A stretch of 64,000 nt of DNA, from assembly GCF_900129315.1 (NCBI RefSeq), contig NZ_FQUS01000011.1:109987-173986 (forward strand), in the 5' to 3' direction. A model generated the notes under the pieces. That model saw nothing but the letters and a program-made list of their open reading frames with translations. It was not told where the DNA came from and did not search any database. How positions within the stretch are numbered: position 1 is the first letter of the stretch; each line of letters starts with the position of its first letter. The position numbers were made by a program, and so were the translations under genes. Shown here in pieces: positions 8,575 through 16,870 of this stretch. This DNA comes from Fodinibius roseus (GTDB taxonomy: Bacteria; Bacteroidota; Rhodothermia; Balneolales; Balneolaceae).

Positions 8575-10080
8575 ATGGGATCTATTATGAGGTTATTACA
8601 GCTACGGAATGGATTGTTAGTTCTTTTGGCGGGACTTCTGGTTGCTGCCTGCGTGATGCAGCGAAGTCCGATTACAGGCCAGAAACGGGCTTATGGGTAC
8701 AGCTGGGAAGAGGAGAAACAACTGGGAGCCCAGGCTGACAAGCAAATTCAGCAGCAGTATGGGGTCTACGAGGATGAAGAATTGCAAACATATGTTGAAG
8801 ATATAGGCCAGAGGGTGCTTGCCCAAAGCCATATGCGGCGCGAAGATACCCAGCAAAAGTATAAAGAGACCGAATTTCATTTCCGGGTGCTGAACAGCCC
8901 GGTTCCCAATGCCTTTGCGCTGCCCGGCGGCTATGTCTACGTAACCCGGGGGTTGTTGGGACACCTGGAAAATGAAGCACAGTTAGCGGTGGTGTTGGGA
9001 CACGAGATCGGTCATGTGGCGGCCCGCCACTCTTCCCAGCGTGCCTTTGAACAGCAGATTGGTCAGATTGCCCTGCTGGGCGGTGCGGTAGCGGGACAAG
9101 AGTTATTGGGGGTGCCCGGTGGAGAAATCCTTAATATGGGGAGCCAGGCCGCACAGCTCCTGTTTTTGAGCTACGGCCGCGAGGATGAGCGGGAATCCGA
9201 TCAGTTGGGCGTTGAATATGCCTCCATGGAAAACTATAATGCCGCTGAGGGGGCCGGATTTTTTTCGGCCTTAAAACGAATATCCGAGCAGTCGGGACAA
9301 TCCATCCCGGCCTGGGCTTCGACGCATCCCGATCCTTCGGAACGGGAAGACAGGATTCCGGAGCTGGCCCGGGAATGGGAACAGAAGGGATATGAGCAGA
9401 AGATTACAGGGACCGATCAGTTCATGAATGTTATTGACGGACTGGTATTCGGAGAAAATCCAAGGGAGGGATTCGCGCGCGAGGGGACCTTTTATCACCC
9501 GGAGCTTGAATTTCAGTTTCGTTATCCTTCGGCATGGAATGTGATCAATCAGACGACCATGGTAGGCGTGGTCAATGACGATGAAGATGCTATCATCATC
9601 ATGGAGATAGACAGTGAAGCAGACAGCCCCCAGGCATCGGTCCGCAGTTTTGTTAACCAGGAGGGAATCACTGTCCAGGGCCAACAACAGCAGAGCATCA
9701 ATGGACTTGATGCCTATCAGGCCACGGCCACAGCGACCGGGGATAACAATACGAAGTACAAATTCTATGTCTCAGCCCTCTCTTTCGATGAGAATATCTA
9801 TCGTTTTATTTCGTACAGTGTAGCCGAAAAATTTGACGGGTATGAATCACAGTTCGTGAATGCCATAAACTCATTTACCCGGCTTACCGATCAAAGTATC
9901 CTGAATATTCAGCCGGCCCGCCTGCAGGCTTTTCGCACGGACCGTTCGGCCGCTTTTTCCTCTTTTGTTCCTCAAAATCTTCCCATGGATATTACGGCCG
10001 AAGACCTGGCCATTGCCAACCAGGTACAGCTGAATGAAACCATAGAGGCCGGCAGCTGGATTAAAATCCCCCGTCAATAA
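8575..10080 (+). CDS. M48 family zinc metalloprotease lipoprotein
   Basis: 501 residues. Signal peptide with lipobox LLVAAC about 20 residues in (counted from the second Met at 8587, which may be the true start). The HExxH zinc site is HEIGH at residues 143-147 within VVLGHEIGHVAARHSSQ, and the third ligand is the Glu in YGREDERESDQLG. This places it with BepA/LoiP-type periplasmic proteases that clear misfolded outer-membrane proteins. After the catalytic domain comes a fold with FRYPSAWNV (residues about 310-440), and the final ~45 residues (DLAIANQVQLNETIEAGSWIKIP) look like a LysM-type end. The gene stands alone between repeat A1 and the pilus region. The function of the two extra C-terminal modules is inferred from pattern only. 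Confidence 0.88.
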   Translation: MGSIMRLLQLRNGLLVLLAGLLVAACVMQRSPITGQKRAYGYSWEEEKQLGAQADKQIQQQYGVYEDEELQTYVEDIGQRVLAQSHMRREDTQQKYKETEFHFRVLNSPVPNAFALPGGYVYVTRGLLGHLENEAQLAVVLGHEIGHVAARHSSQRAFEQQIGQIALLGGAVAGQELLGVPGGEILNMGSQAAQLLFLSYGREDERESDQLGVEYASMENYNAAEGAGFFSALKRISEQSGQSIPAWASTHPDPSEREDRIPELAREWEQKGYEQKITGTDQFMNVIDGLVFGENPREGFAREGTFYHPELEFQFRYPSAWNVINQTTMVGVVNDDEDAIIIMEIDSEADSPQASVRSFVNQEGITVQGQQQQSINGLDAYQATATATGDNNTKYKFYVSALSFDENIYRFISYSVAEKFDGYESQFVNAINSFTRLTDQSILNIQPARLQAFRTDRSAAFSSFVPQNLPMDITAEDLAIANQVQLNETIEAGSWIKIPRQ

Positions 10081-10455
10081 TTTAAAAGAGCAAAAGCAAA
10101 CATCCCGGAAGGCAACAATTAACGGGCTGTGCAAGGCGGGAAGGGGCCGCCTTCCCTGCAGAAGCGTTACTGAGCGAGGTATCGAAAAGCATGGAAGTAA
10201 TAAATTTATTACAAAATATGTAGTAAATATTAAATTAAGCATGTGGAATAATTTTCCATATATGGCTGTTTTTTCCTTTTTTTTCGGTTAAAATACATTC
10301 TACAAAATCCATATCTGCCCCGTAAAATCCTGAGAGGAGTTTTGTTTCCTGCCTGCCAATAAACGGCATAACGATTTTAATACCAGTCACTTACAGGTAT
10401 TGATCGTGCTGTAAATGCCCCCTTAGAAGATGAAGAGATCTTCCTGTCAAGCATG
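10081..10455. other. Gene-free stretch upstream of the pilin
   Basis: No coding region was recognised. A hairpin AAGGCGG-7 nt-CCGCCTT lies at 10133-10153 without a T run. An inverted repeat GAAGAT-6 nt-ATCTTC at 10426-10443 ends 13 bases before the -24 box of the sigma-54 promoter and could be a regulator site. The DNA between is AT-rich. An upstream activator site would be expected here, but none can be named. Confidence 0.5.
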
Positions 10456-10472
10456 TTGGCACACCGTTTGCA
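10456..10472 (+). promoter_or_regulatory. Sigma-54 promoter of the pilin gene
   Basis: TTGGCACACCGTTTGCA matches the -24/-12 consensus TTGGCAC-N5-TTGCa exactly in both boxes and spacing. Expected start of transcription is near 10483, giving a leader of about 168 bases before the pilin ATG. Pilin genes in other bacteria (for example Pseudomonas pilA) are also RpoN-dependent. The activator is not in the window. Confidence 0.85.
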
Positions 10473-10510
10473 AATAAAAGAGAAGTAACACACCCTCCTG
10501 AAATCTCTAA

Positions 10511-10573
10511 CCTGTGACGAGTCCATCGGTTTGTCACGGCAGAAGGTTTTTTGATGATGAAAAATATCATCAA
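10511..10573 (+). other. Structured leader of the pilin mRNA
   Basis: Two consecutive hairpins lie in the leader: GTGAC (10514-10518) with GTCAC (10533-10537), and a perfect 8-bp stem TTGATGAT (10551-10558) with ATCATCAA (10566-10573) over a 7-base A-rich loop. They may stabilise the mRNA or control translation; the function is inferred. Confidence 0.5.
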
Positions 10574-10651
10574 GAGGTATTGCTTTAACGTTAAAAAATA
10601 ACAGCTCATATACGGGGCATTTCAACCATTAAAAAAACATAGGTATCTACA

Positions 10652-11101
10652 ATGGGACAGCAACAACTTTTACTTGTAATCCTGGTAACCATTATCGTCG
10701 GCGTGGCTACGGTAACGGCCATTAATATTTTCGGCGCAAGTGCTGAAAATTCAGCTATTGACGCAACGCGGCAGGATATATTGACCATGGGAGCTCAAAT
10801 GCAGGGCTATGCGCTTAAGCCTGAATTGATGGGCGGCGGCGGCGGAGACTTTACGGGCCTGACCGTCGACAAGCTGGGCTTTGGCTATACGGAAAAGACC
10901 AGTGACACAGCATTCGAGAATGGAAACGCGGCATACTCGCTTACGGTAGCGGCAGATGGCAGCAGTGTAGAAATAACAGCCACGCCGCACCGCCTTGCAG
11001 ACGCGACGACCTGGAGCCCCAAGGCTTTTACGGTGACGGTTTTGAAAGATGACATTTCCGTGGATACTGAACCTGCCAAGGCAACGGCTTCCGCCTCTTA
11101 A
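10652..11101 (+). CDS. Major pilin-like protein
   Basis: 149 residues. It starts MGQQQLLLVILVTIIVG, a hydrophobic helix beginning directly after Met-Gly, followed by an amphipathic continuation and a small globular domain with a GGGGGDF turn near residue 64. This is the shape of a type IV pilin whose leader is only two residues, with a possible cut after Gly2. It lacks the usual Phe+1 and Glu+5 of type IVa pilins (Gln at +1, Leu at +5). Ala, Thr and Gly are abundant, as in extracellular fibre subunits. It has its own sigma-54 promoter and its own terminator, so it can be made in large excess over the assembly genes that follow. Identification as pilin rests on N-terminal shape plus position ahead of PilC/PilB. 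Confidence 0.75.
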   Translation: MGQQQLLLVILVTIIVGVATVTAINIFGASAENSAIDATRQDILTMGAQMQGYALKPELMGGGGGDFTGLTVDKLGFGYTEKTSDTAFENGNAAYSLTVAADGSSVEITATPHRLADATTWSPKAFTVTVLKDDISVDTEPAKATASAS

Positions 11102-11125
11102 TTAAGGCAAGAAGCTTAGATCTAC

Positions 11126-11151
11126 CCGCTGAAACCAACTCAGCGGTTTTT
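11126..11151 (+). terminator. Terminator after the pilin gene
   Basis: CCGCTGA, 7-base loop, TCAGCGG, then TTTTT: a 7-bp perfect stem with a T run, 25 bases after the pilin stop. It makes the pilin transcript largely monocistronic. Confidence 0.85.
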
Positions 11152-11174
11152 ACCGGGAGCGTACAATACAGCAG

Positions 11175-11220
11175 TATTCGGGAAGGGAGGGACTGACAGC
11201 AGTCTCTTCCCTATCGAATA
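11175..11220 (+). other. Conserved dyad/hairpin upstream of pilC (copy 1)
   Basis: Outer stem TATTCG (11175-11180) with CGAATA (11215-11220). Inner stem GGGAGGGACTG (11185-11195) with CAGTCTCTTCC (11200-11210), 11 bp with two G-U pairs, loop ACAG. No T run follows, and it lies 58 bases before pilC. A sibling is at 22791-22836, with a compensatory change in the outer stem. Confidence 0.7.
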
Positions 11221-11277
11221 GAAGGTTTTGAAAAGAGACATCTTTAGGGCAAAAAATTAAACTAAACGAGGATATCT

Positions 11278-12615
11278 ATGCCTCTCTTTAGATTTTCCGG
11301 GCAGACAGCGAATAACAAGCTGGTGCAGGGCGAGTTTGAGACCGATAGCAAAAGGAGCGCGAGGGAAAAAGTTAACCAGCTCGCTCGAGTCAGGAATATT
11401 GACATTACTTCTCTGGAAAAAAGGGAACTGTACATTTTTAAAGTTCAGCGCAACGGGTCAGCCGTAATCCAGGGAGAGCAGAAGGCCTTTAGCAAAGAGG
11501 AACTGACCCAGGCACTGCATAAACTCGGTTATACCGTTATTCGCGTCCGGAAAAAATGGTTCCGTTTCAAGGGACTTGTATCAACCGGGGAAGTCGTGAC
11601 CTTTATCCGGTTGTCGGCGGACCTTCTGCGCCAGGAATTGCCGTACAATGAGATCCTGACGCTGCTCTATGAAGACACGGCCAACAAACGACTCAAGGAG
11701 GTTATCAGGGAAATTCAAAAAGATTTGCAGCATGGGAAAGAGGGGTATGAAGTGTATGGCAAGCACAAAGATGTCTTTGGCAAGTTTGCCGCCCATATGC
11801 TGGGGATCGCTTCCACCAGCGGTAACATGTCGGAGGTATTCGAAAGCACGGCTAAATTCATGGAGAGGGACGCTTCGTTTAAAAAGAACCTGAGGCGTTC
11901 GCTGATGATGCCCGGCATAGCCTTGACGGCTGTGTTCGGGGTGATCCTTTTTTATGTAGGATATATCTTTCCGCTGATGGCTGAAATGTTCCTGGAGTTT
12001 GATATTGCGCTGCCGCCGATGACGGAAGCTACGCTGAACTTTAGTCACTTCCTGCAGGATTACTGGATTGCTGTCACGCTGATATTTACGGTACCCGCTC
12101 TGTTATTTATCTATTACATACGAACACCCGGGGGAAAGTATGTACTGGATAAACATATTATAAAAATCCCGGTCATCGGGGACCTGCTCCATAAGATGAG
12201 TATCGAGATTTTCTCACGGGTTTTCTACACCCTGTACAGTGATTCAGGTCAGAATGTGGAGGTGATAAAAATCGCGGCAGAGGCGTGCAGAAATGTTTAC
12301 ATGGAACGGCAGATTAAAGAAGTGGCGATAAAACGAATGCTTAAAGATGGGACTGGCCTGGTGGATGCTCTTACGGCGACGGGCGTGTTCAGCCGGACGG
12401 CCATAAGCCGGTTTCGGCTGGGAGCCGAATCTGGATCTGTGCGTGAGAATGCCAAACAACTGGCTGATTATTACCAGGTGCAGACCGAATATAAGCTTCA
12501 GACGACTGTAGAGCTGATTAATGTAGGCGTTAATATCATTATTGCCATTGCATTGACGGCCATTACGGTGATCTCGTCCGAAGCCGCACTCATTCAACCG
12601 AATATTACCATTTAG
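11278..12615 (+). CDS. pilC: PilC/GspF-type inner-membrane platform protein
   Basis: 445 residues. Two T2SSF cytoplasmic helical domains (about residues 105-205 and 305-410) each precede membrane segments: LMMPGIALTAVFGVILFYVGYIF, WIAVTLIFTVPALLFIYYI and a final helix VGVNIIIAIALTAITVI. The first T2SSF block has the usual AHMLGIASTSGNMSEVFE; the second has RFRLGAESGSVRENAKQLADYY. The first ~100 residues look like two tandem copies of the small N-terminal domain normally present once (FRFSGQTANNKLVQGEFET and YIFKVQRNGSAVIQGEQKA). PilC anchors the pilus base and transmits ATPase motion. ATG at 11278 follows AACGAGGATATCT. The PilB gene starts 33 bases downstream in the same direction. Confidence 0.92.
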   Translation: MPLFRFSGQTANNKLVQGEFETDSKRSAREKVNQLARVRNIDITSLEKRELYIFKVQRNGSAVIQGEQKAFSKEELTQALHKLGYTVIRVRKKWFRFKGLVSTGEVVTFIRLSADLLRQELPYNEILTLLYEDTANKRLKEVIREIQKDLQHGKEGYEVYGKHKDVFGKFAAHMLGIASTSGNMSEVFESTAKFMERDASFKKNLRRSLMMPGIALTAVFGVILFYVGYIFPLMAEMFLEFDIALPPMTEATLNFSHFLQDYWIAVTLIFTVPALLFIYYIRTPGGKYVLDKHIIKIPVIGDLLHKMSIEIFSRVFYTLYSDSGQNVEVIKIAAEACRNVYMERQIKEVAIKRMLKDGTGLVDALTATGVFSRTAISRFRLGAESGSVRENAKQLADYYQVQTEYKLQTTVELINVGVNIIIAIALTAITVISSEAALIQPNITI

Positions 12616-12647
12616 GAATGGCGATATGACAAACGTAAACTGAAACG

Positions 12648-14432
12648 ATGGGAAAAGTAAAGACACACCGGCATATTGGAGAAATCCTGCACCGGAAGGG
12701 TATTATTTCCGGGCAGCAGCTGGAAAAAGCATTTCAAATACAGGCTGCGGACAACGACATCTCCGCCCGCAGGTTTTCCCGGATACTTCACGAGCAGTTG
12801 GATGTCGACCGTCATATATTGACAAAGGCAATATCGGACATTTTTTCAATCAAAGAGTTTGTGCTGAGCGATGAGGAGTTGGAAGGCCAGAAGATAAGAG
12901 AAATCAAAGATGTTCTGGATAATATCCCTGAGTTTCTGCTGGATGATCTTATTGAACAGAATGCCCTGCCTGTATCCCTGCACCATCAAAAGGCAGTCAT
13001 ACTCACCTCGGATCCGATGAACCCGCGTGTTACTGATTTGGCCGGCCAGCTTTCGGCCAATCATTTTGAGCTGAGGTACTGTAAGCAGGATTTGCTGAAT
13101 GATCTGATTGAAGAGGTGCTCTATAAGAAAAATGATATCCTGGAACAGCTGAATGATATCGAATTCGAGGAAACCGAACTCCAGGAGGACCAGGAGGAAG
13201 AAATTGAAGAAGAAGAGCTCGATGCTGAGATCAATCAGAGTATGCTTAATAAGCTGGTTGAAGGGATGCTGGTGGAAGCCGTACACAAGGGGGCCAGTGA
13301 TGTACATATTATTCCCATGGGGAAGACGACGACTGATATCCGGTTTCGCATTGATGGAAAATTGCAGATTTGGCATCAACAGGATAAGGTGAAGCCGGAA
13401 GCGATCACTGCCGTGGTGAAGGACAAGACGAAGAACGTAGACCGTTTTGAACGCGACAGTTCACAGGATGGATTCATCCAGCGCAAGATTGATAATGTAA
13501 ATATCCGCTTTCGCGTATCGATTATGCCGATCGTGGGTACGGAGTTCAACCGGAAATTTGAATCGATTGTCATACGTGTACTCGACGACCGCAAGGTGAT
13601 CACTGATCTGAATAAACTCGGCCTGCAGCAAAATGCCCTTCAGCTGTTTCGCAAGGCTATCAGCAAGCCATCGGGAATTGTGATTATAACCGGTCCGACG
13701 GGAAGTGGAAAGTCCACCAGCCTGATTGCCGCGCTTTACCATGTCATGGATTCCACCAAAAATGTCCTGACGGTGGAGGACCCCACCGAATATATCATCA
13801 AGGGGGCTCGTCAGCTGAAAATCAACAGCCATATGAGCTTTGAACTGACGATGCGTGGAATTTTACGCCATGATCCTGATATCGTGCTGGTAGGCGAAAT
13901 CAGGGATTTGTCAACGGCCGAGGTAGCTATCAAGCTGGCCAATACCGGACACCTTACGTTCTCGACGCTGCATACCAATGATGCTCCCAGCGCAATTTCG
14001 AGGCTGTATAAAATGGGGGTTGAGCCGTTCCTGATTGCCAACGCGGTAAATTTGGTAATGGCGCAGCGGCTGGTTCGCAAACTCTGTGACCACTGCAAGC
14101 AAGAGGTTGATGACTTGCATCCCGAAATAGCCCGGGGGATCGGGTTTACAGATGATGAAGTAGCCCAAACGACTTTTTACCAGGCGCATGAATTGGGATG
14201 TGAGAAGTGCTCAAACGGCTACAAAGGGAGGACCGCCATTATCGAGGCTCTCTATTTTACCAAAGAGATTCGCAATCTCATTTTAGATGCCGGGGCCAAT
14301 ATTGATGAGGAGGTCATACGGGAACATGCTGCGAAAAATGGCATGATGACCTTGCGGGCATCCGGCAGGGAGAGGGTTAAAGAGGGAATTACCTCTGTTG
14401 AGGAAGTCCTGGCCCTGACGGTGGGTGACTAA
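12648..14432 (+). CDS. pilB: PilB/GspE-type assembly ATPase
   Basis: 594 residues. An N-terminal GspE-II type domain (about 1-150) is followed by a very acidic linker with repeated Glu (about residues 165-195). The secretion ATPase core has Walker A GPTGSGKST at about residues 349-357, Asp box TVEDPTE, Walker B DPDIVLVGEIRD and His box TLHTNDAPS. The four-cysteine zinc site is intact (LCDHCKQ and GCEKCSNGYKGR). It powers pilus extension from the cytoplasmic side of PilC. ATG at 12648, shortly after pilC. All catalytic motifs are canonical, in contrast to the PilT-like protein encoded further along. Confidence 0.95.
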   Translation: MGKVKTHRHIGEILHRKGIISGQQLEKAFQIQAADNDISARRFSRILHEQLDVDRHILTKAISDIFSIKEFVLSDEELEGQKIREIKDVLDNIPEFLLDDLIEQNALPVSLHHQKAVILTSDPMNPRVTDLAGQLSANHFELRYCKQDLLNDLIEEVLYKKNDILEQLNDIEFEETELQEDQEEEIEEEELDAEINQSMLNKLVEGMLVEAVHKGASDVHIIPMGKTTTDIRFRIDGKLQIWHQQDKVKPEAITAVVKDKTKNVDRFERDSSQDGFIQRKIDNVNIRFRVSIMPIVGTEFNRKFESIVIRVLDDRKVITDLNKLGLQQNALQLFRKAISKPSGIVIITGPTGSGKSTSLIAALYHVMDSTKNVLTVEDPTEYIIKGARQLKINSHMSFELTMRGILRHDPDIVLVGEIRDLSTAEVAIKLANTGHLTFSTLHTNDAPSAISRLYKMGVEPFLIANAVNLVMAQRLVRKLCDHCKQEVDDLHPEIARGIGFTDDEVAQTTFYQAHELGCEKCSNGYKGRTAIIEALYFTKEIRNLILDAGANIDEEVIREHAAKNGMMTLRASGRERVKEGITSVEEVLALTVGD

Positions 14433-14473
14433 AATGGCAACAGGCAGTAATACAGCTATTGTGGGGTACCATT

Positions 14474-14953
14474 ATGCTTGATACATCTGAATATATACTG
14501 CTGGTAGCCGCCCTATTTATTTTTGCGATGCTACAGCTGGGCTTTACGAGGTTGATACTGAATAATAACCGTACCATGGTCAGAACAGAATTGGATTATA
14601 CGGCCGTAGCTCTTGCACAGAATATTGTTGACCATTCGCGCAACAAAGCTTTTGATGAAGCGGCCAAAGGAGCATATAATCCGCTCAGGGTACCGGATGA
14701 TTTTACAGACCTGGGACCTGAAATCGGCGAGTACTACCCGTACTATGATGATTTCGATGATTATGATAACTATACGCGTACGGATACGACACAGCATGGT
14801 ATTTATAAAACAAGCTGTCGGGTAGACTACATGCAGGAGAGTGATTTGAGTGAATTATCGCCGGTAAAAACACCCCACAAGCGCCTGTACGTCCGGGTTA
14901 TTTCTGAGGTCGAAGATACGGTAGCTGTTACATATATAAAATCATATTACTAA
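14474..14953 (+). CDS. Small N-terminally anchored pilin-like protein 1
   Basis: About 159 residues from the ATG at 14474; an earlier in-frame TTG at 14459 is less likely. MLDTSEYILLVAALFIFAMLQLGF is a single N-terminal helix, followed by an amphipathic stretch rich in Asn/Arg (LILNNNRTMVRTELDYTAVALAQNIVDHSRNKAFDE). A Tyr/Asp-rich globular part follows (YYPYYDDFDDYDNYTRTD). There is no Gly/Phe-type prepilin cleavage site. Position between PilB and PilT, size and topology suggest a minor pilin or pilus-tip component. The family is not recognised by name. An acidic Y/D cluster of this kind could bind calcium or contact partners, which is speculative. Confidence 0.6.
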   Translation: MLDTSEYILLVAALFIFAMLQLGFTRLILNNNRTMVRTELDYTAVALAQNIVDHSRNKAFDEAAKGAYNPLRVPDDFTDLGPEIGEYYPYYDDFDDYDNYTRTDTTQHGIYKTSCRVDYMQESDLSELSPVKTPHKRLYVRVISEVEDTVAVTYIKSYY

Positions 14954-15038
14954 TTATTTGTTGATTGAATGAACCATAAACAGAGAAGTGGAACGGCTTT
15001 TGACATGCCAAAAGTAACATTTAACTAAATGCCCGGGA

Positions 15039-15584
15039 ATGAATTTCTCAATTATATCCAGCTTTATTATCGGCACCATTTTATTAGTGTCACTGGTCAA
15101 AGTGAACCTCAGTCTGGTTGGGAATTCCATGGATGCCATGTATGACCAGGTTGCCAAGATCCATGTCAACAGCATTGCCACCCTGGTAAGTCACGATTTC
15201 CGAAAAATGGGATATGGATTAACCGGCGGCAGCCTGCAGGAGGCAACGCCTTCAAGAATAACGTTCCAGGGAGACCTGGACGATGATGGTCTCGTGGATA
15301 TGGTTAGCTGGGAGTGGGACAAAACACAGCATGTAACGGAAACTTCCAATCCCAATGACTATGTATTGCTTAGAATTGTCAATGGAAAGAGCACACCGAT
15401 TAAAATGGGGGTCATTAGGTTTGAGCTTTCCTATTACGATAAGCTGAATCAACCAACGGCTATAATCGAAGAAGTGCGGGGGATTCGGGTAAGGCTGTTG
15501 AGTGAGAGTGCGGACCCGGTAGGAAGCAAGTATATGAAAGCAAGCTGGGAGAAGAAATTTGTGCCGTTGAATATTGAAAACTAA
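15039..15584 (+). CDS. Small N-terminally anchored pilin-like protein 2 (PilW-like)
   Basis: 181 residues: MNFSIISSFIIGTILLVSLVKVNLSL is an N-terminal membrane helix, then LVSHDFRKMGYGLTGG, which resembles the DFRRxGYG segment that follows the helix in PilW-type minor pilins. The rest alternates short strands (RITFQGDLDDDGLVDMVSWEW, GVIRFELSYYD). No classical leader peptide is visible. It follows the first pilin-like gene in the same direction and precedes a third. A role in priming or tipping the pilus is inferred from position and shape. Confidence 0.6.
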   Translation: MNFSIISSFIIGTILLVSLVKVNLSLVGNSMDAMYDQVAKIHVNSIATLVSHDFRKMGYGLTGGSLQEATPSRITFQGDLDDDGLVDMVSWEWDKTQHVTETSNPNDYVLLRIVNGKSTPIKMGVIRFELSYYDKLNQPTAIIEEVRGIRVRLLSESADPVGSKYMKASWEKKFVPLNIEN

Positions 15585-15607
15585 AAATAGCTGAAGAGTA
15601 TAGTAGT

Positions 15608-16663
15608 ATGGGACGTCCGTTAATTTATATATGTACTATTACGTTGGTTGTATTGGGCATCCTGCAGATAAACCTTAACAACCGTCACATTGCGCTGGCA
15701 AAGCGTACGGCATCGTATGCCAATGAGGTTGAGATGAGAAATGTAGCTCATTCGGCTATTGAAGCAACCCTTTATAAACTGCGTGACAACGCCGGCTGGA
15801 GAAATGATAATAATCCATATGTGGTGGACTTCGATCACAGTTCCGCCTCAGTGATCATCGAAGATTATACCGTGAATTCAAGCTTGACGGCGGATCAATT
15901 AAGATTGATGTCAAAAGTTGATCTTGCGGCAGACACCGTCATGGTCAATTATAAAGTCAGGATTATATACCCGCAGATACCGGAAATCCCCGCGGCACTG
16001 GCGTTAACGGATCCTGATTTCCTGCCCAATTTTTACGGAAGTTTTGATATCAATGGCAACGATGAAAGCGGAGTGGAGGCGGTCGGATTGCCTGGTATCT
16101 CCGTTATTGATCAGGCGAGCAGGGATAAAATACTTGACAGTACCACCGAGAAGCAGCTTGGCCAAATTGTGGGAGAGACGGGCACGCCAAGTGTTGAAGT
16201 TGATCCGGCGATGGATTTTGAAACCATGTCTCACTTCATAGCGCAGCTTGAATCCAAAGCGACCTATTTAACCGGCCAATACACGTCCGATCTCGGAAGC
16301 CGGGATAATCCGGGGGTATTCATGGTAGAGGATTATGCCAAAATAACCAGTAATGTCAATGGATACGGCATTTTGATAATAAAGAAGTCGGGAGACCTGG
16401 ATTTGACAAGTCTTGATCTTGCCGGGACGTTTAATTTTTACGGATTGGTCCTCTTGGAAAATACGTGGACCTTTGACGGCAAAGGTACAGTCGCGATTCA
16501 CGGGTCGGTCATGATGGGTTCACCGGAAGGTTCAACGACTACAACGATTGATCTGGGAGGGAACCTGAATATTCTGTACAACAGCTCGGCCCTGAATTAT
16601 GCCAGGGAAGCGGCGAAACAAACCATGCCGGCCACTTTCGATATTCTGGACATCTATGAATAG
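15608..16663 (+). CDS. N-terminally anchored pilin-like protein 3 (PilX-like)
   Basis: 351 residues: MGRPLIYICTITLVVLGILQINL is a membrane helix directly at the start, then ASYANEVEMRNVAHSAIEATLYKLRDNAGWR, an amphipathic helix reminiscent of PilX proteins. The C-terminal half (about residues 230-335) is rich in short beta repeats ending LDLAGTFNFYGLVLLENTWTF and IHGSVMMG, a pattern seen at the end of many PilX-like proteins. Like the major pilin it starts Met-Gly before the helix. It closes the pilB-to-pilin-like block and is followed by repeat A2. A minor pilin role is inferred. Confidence 0.6.
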   Translation: MGRPLIYICTITLVVLGILQINLNNRHIALAKRTASYANEVEMRNVAHSAIEATLYKLRDNAGWRNDNNPYVVDFDHSSASVIIEDYTVNSSLTADQLRLMSKVDLAADTVMVNYKVRIIYPQIPEIPAALALTDPDFLPNFYGSFDINGNDESGVEAVGLPGISVIDQASRDKILDSTTEKQLGQIVGETGTPSVEVDPAMDFETMSHFIAQLESKATYLTGQYTSDLGSRDNPGVFMVEDYAKITSNVNGYGILIIKKSGDLDLTSLDLAGTFNFYGLVLLENTWTFDGKGTVAIHGSVMMGSPEGSTTTTIDLGGNLNILYNSSALNYAREAAKQTMPATFDILDIYE

Positions 16664-16680
16664 TTCACAAACTGACATAG

Positions 16681-16816
16681 GGCTTTGGAAAAGCAGGGGT
16701 TTTGTTCAACACCAACCCCTGAGCGATTTTAAAACCGCCGCAGCGTATAGGCTACAGGTGAGGATGTTGAAATCGCGGAAATGCAAAGATTGGCAAACAA
16801 CGGTTTTCAAAGATCT
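16681..16816 (+). repeat. Dispersed repeat family A, copy 2
   Basis: Starts GGCTTTGGAAAAGCAGGGGT and ends AACGGTTTTCAAAGATCTC, about 136 bp. It shares CCCCTGAGCGATTTTAAAAC, a CCGCAGCGTATAGGC block, and GATTGGCAAACAACGG with the other copies. It sits between the third pilin-like gene and the PilT-like gene, splitting the pilus cluster. Confidence 0.75.
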
Positions 16817-16870
16817 CTGGTAACATGAGAATATTAATTATAACCCATACTAAATGACGGGTCACAACTC

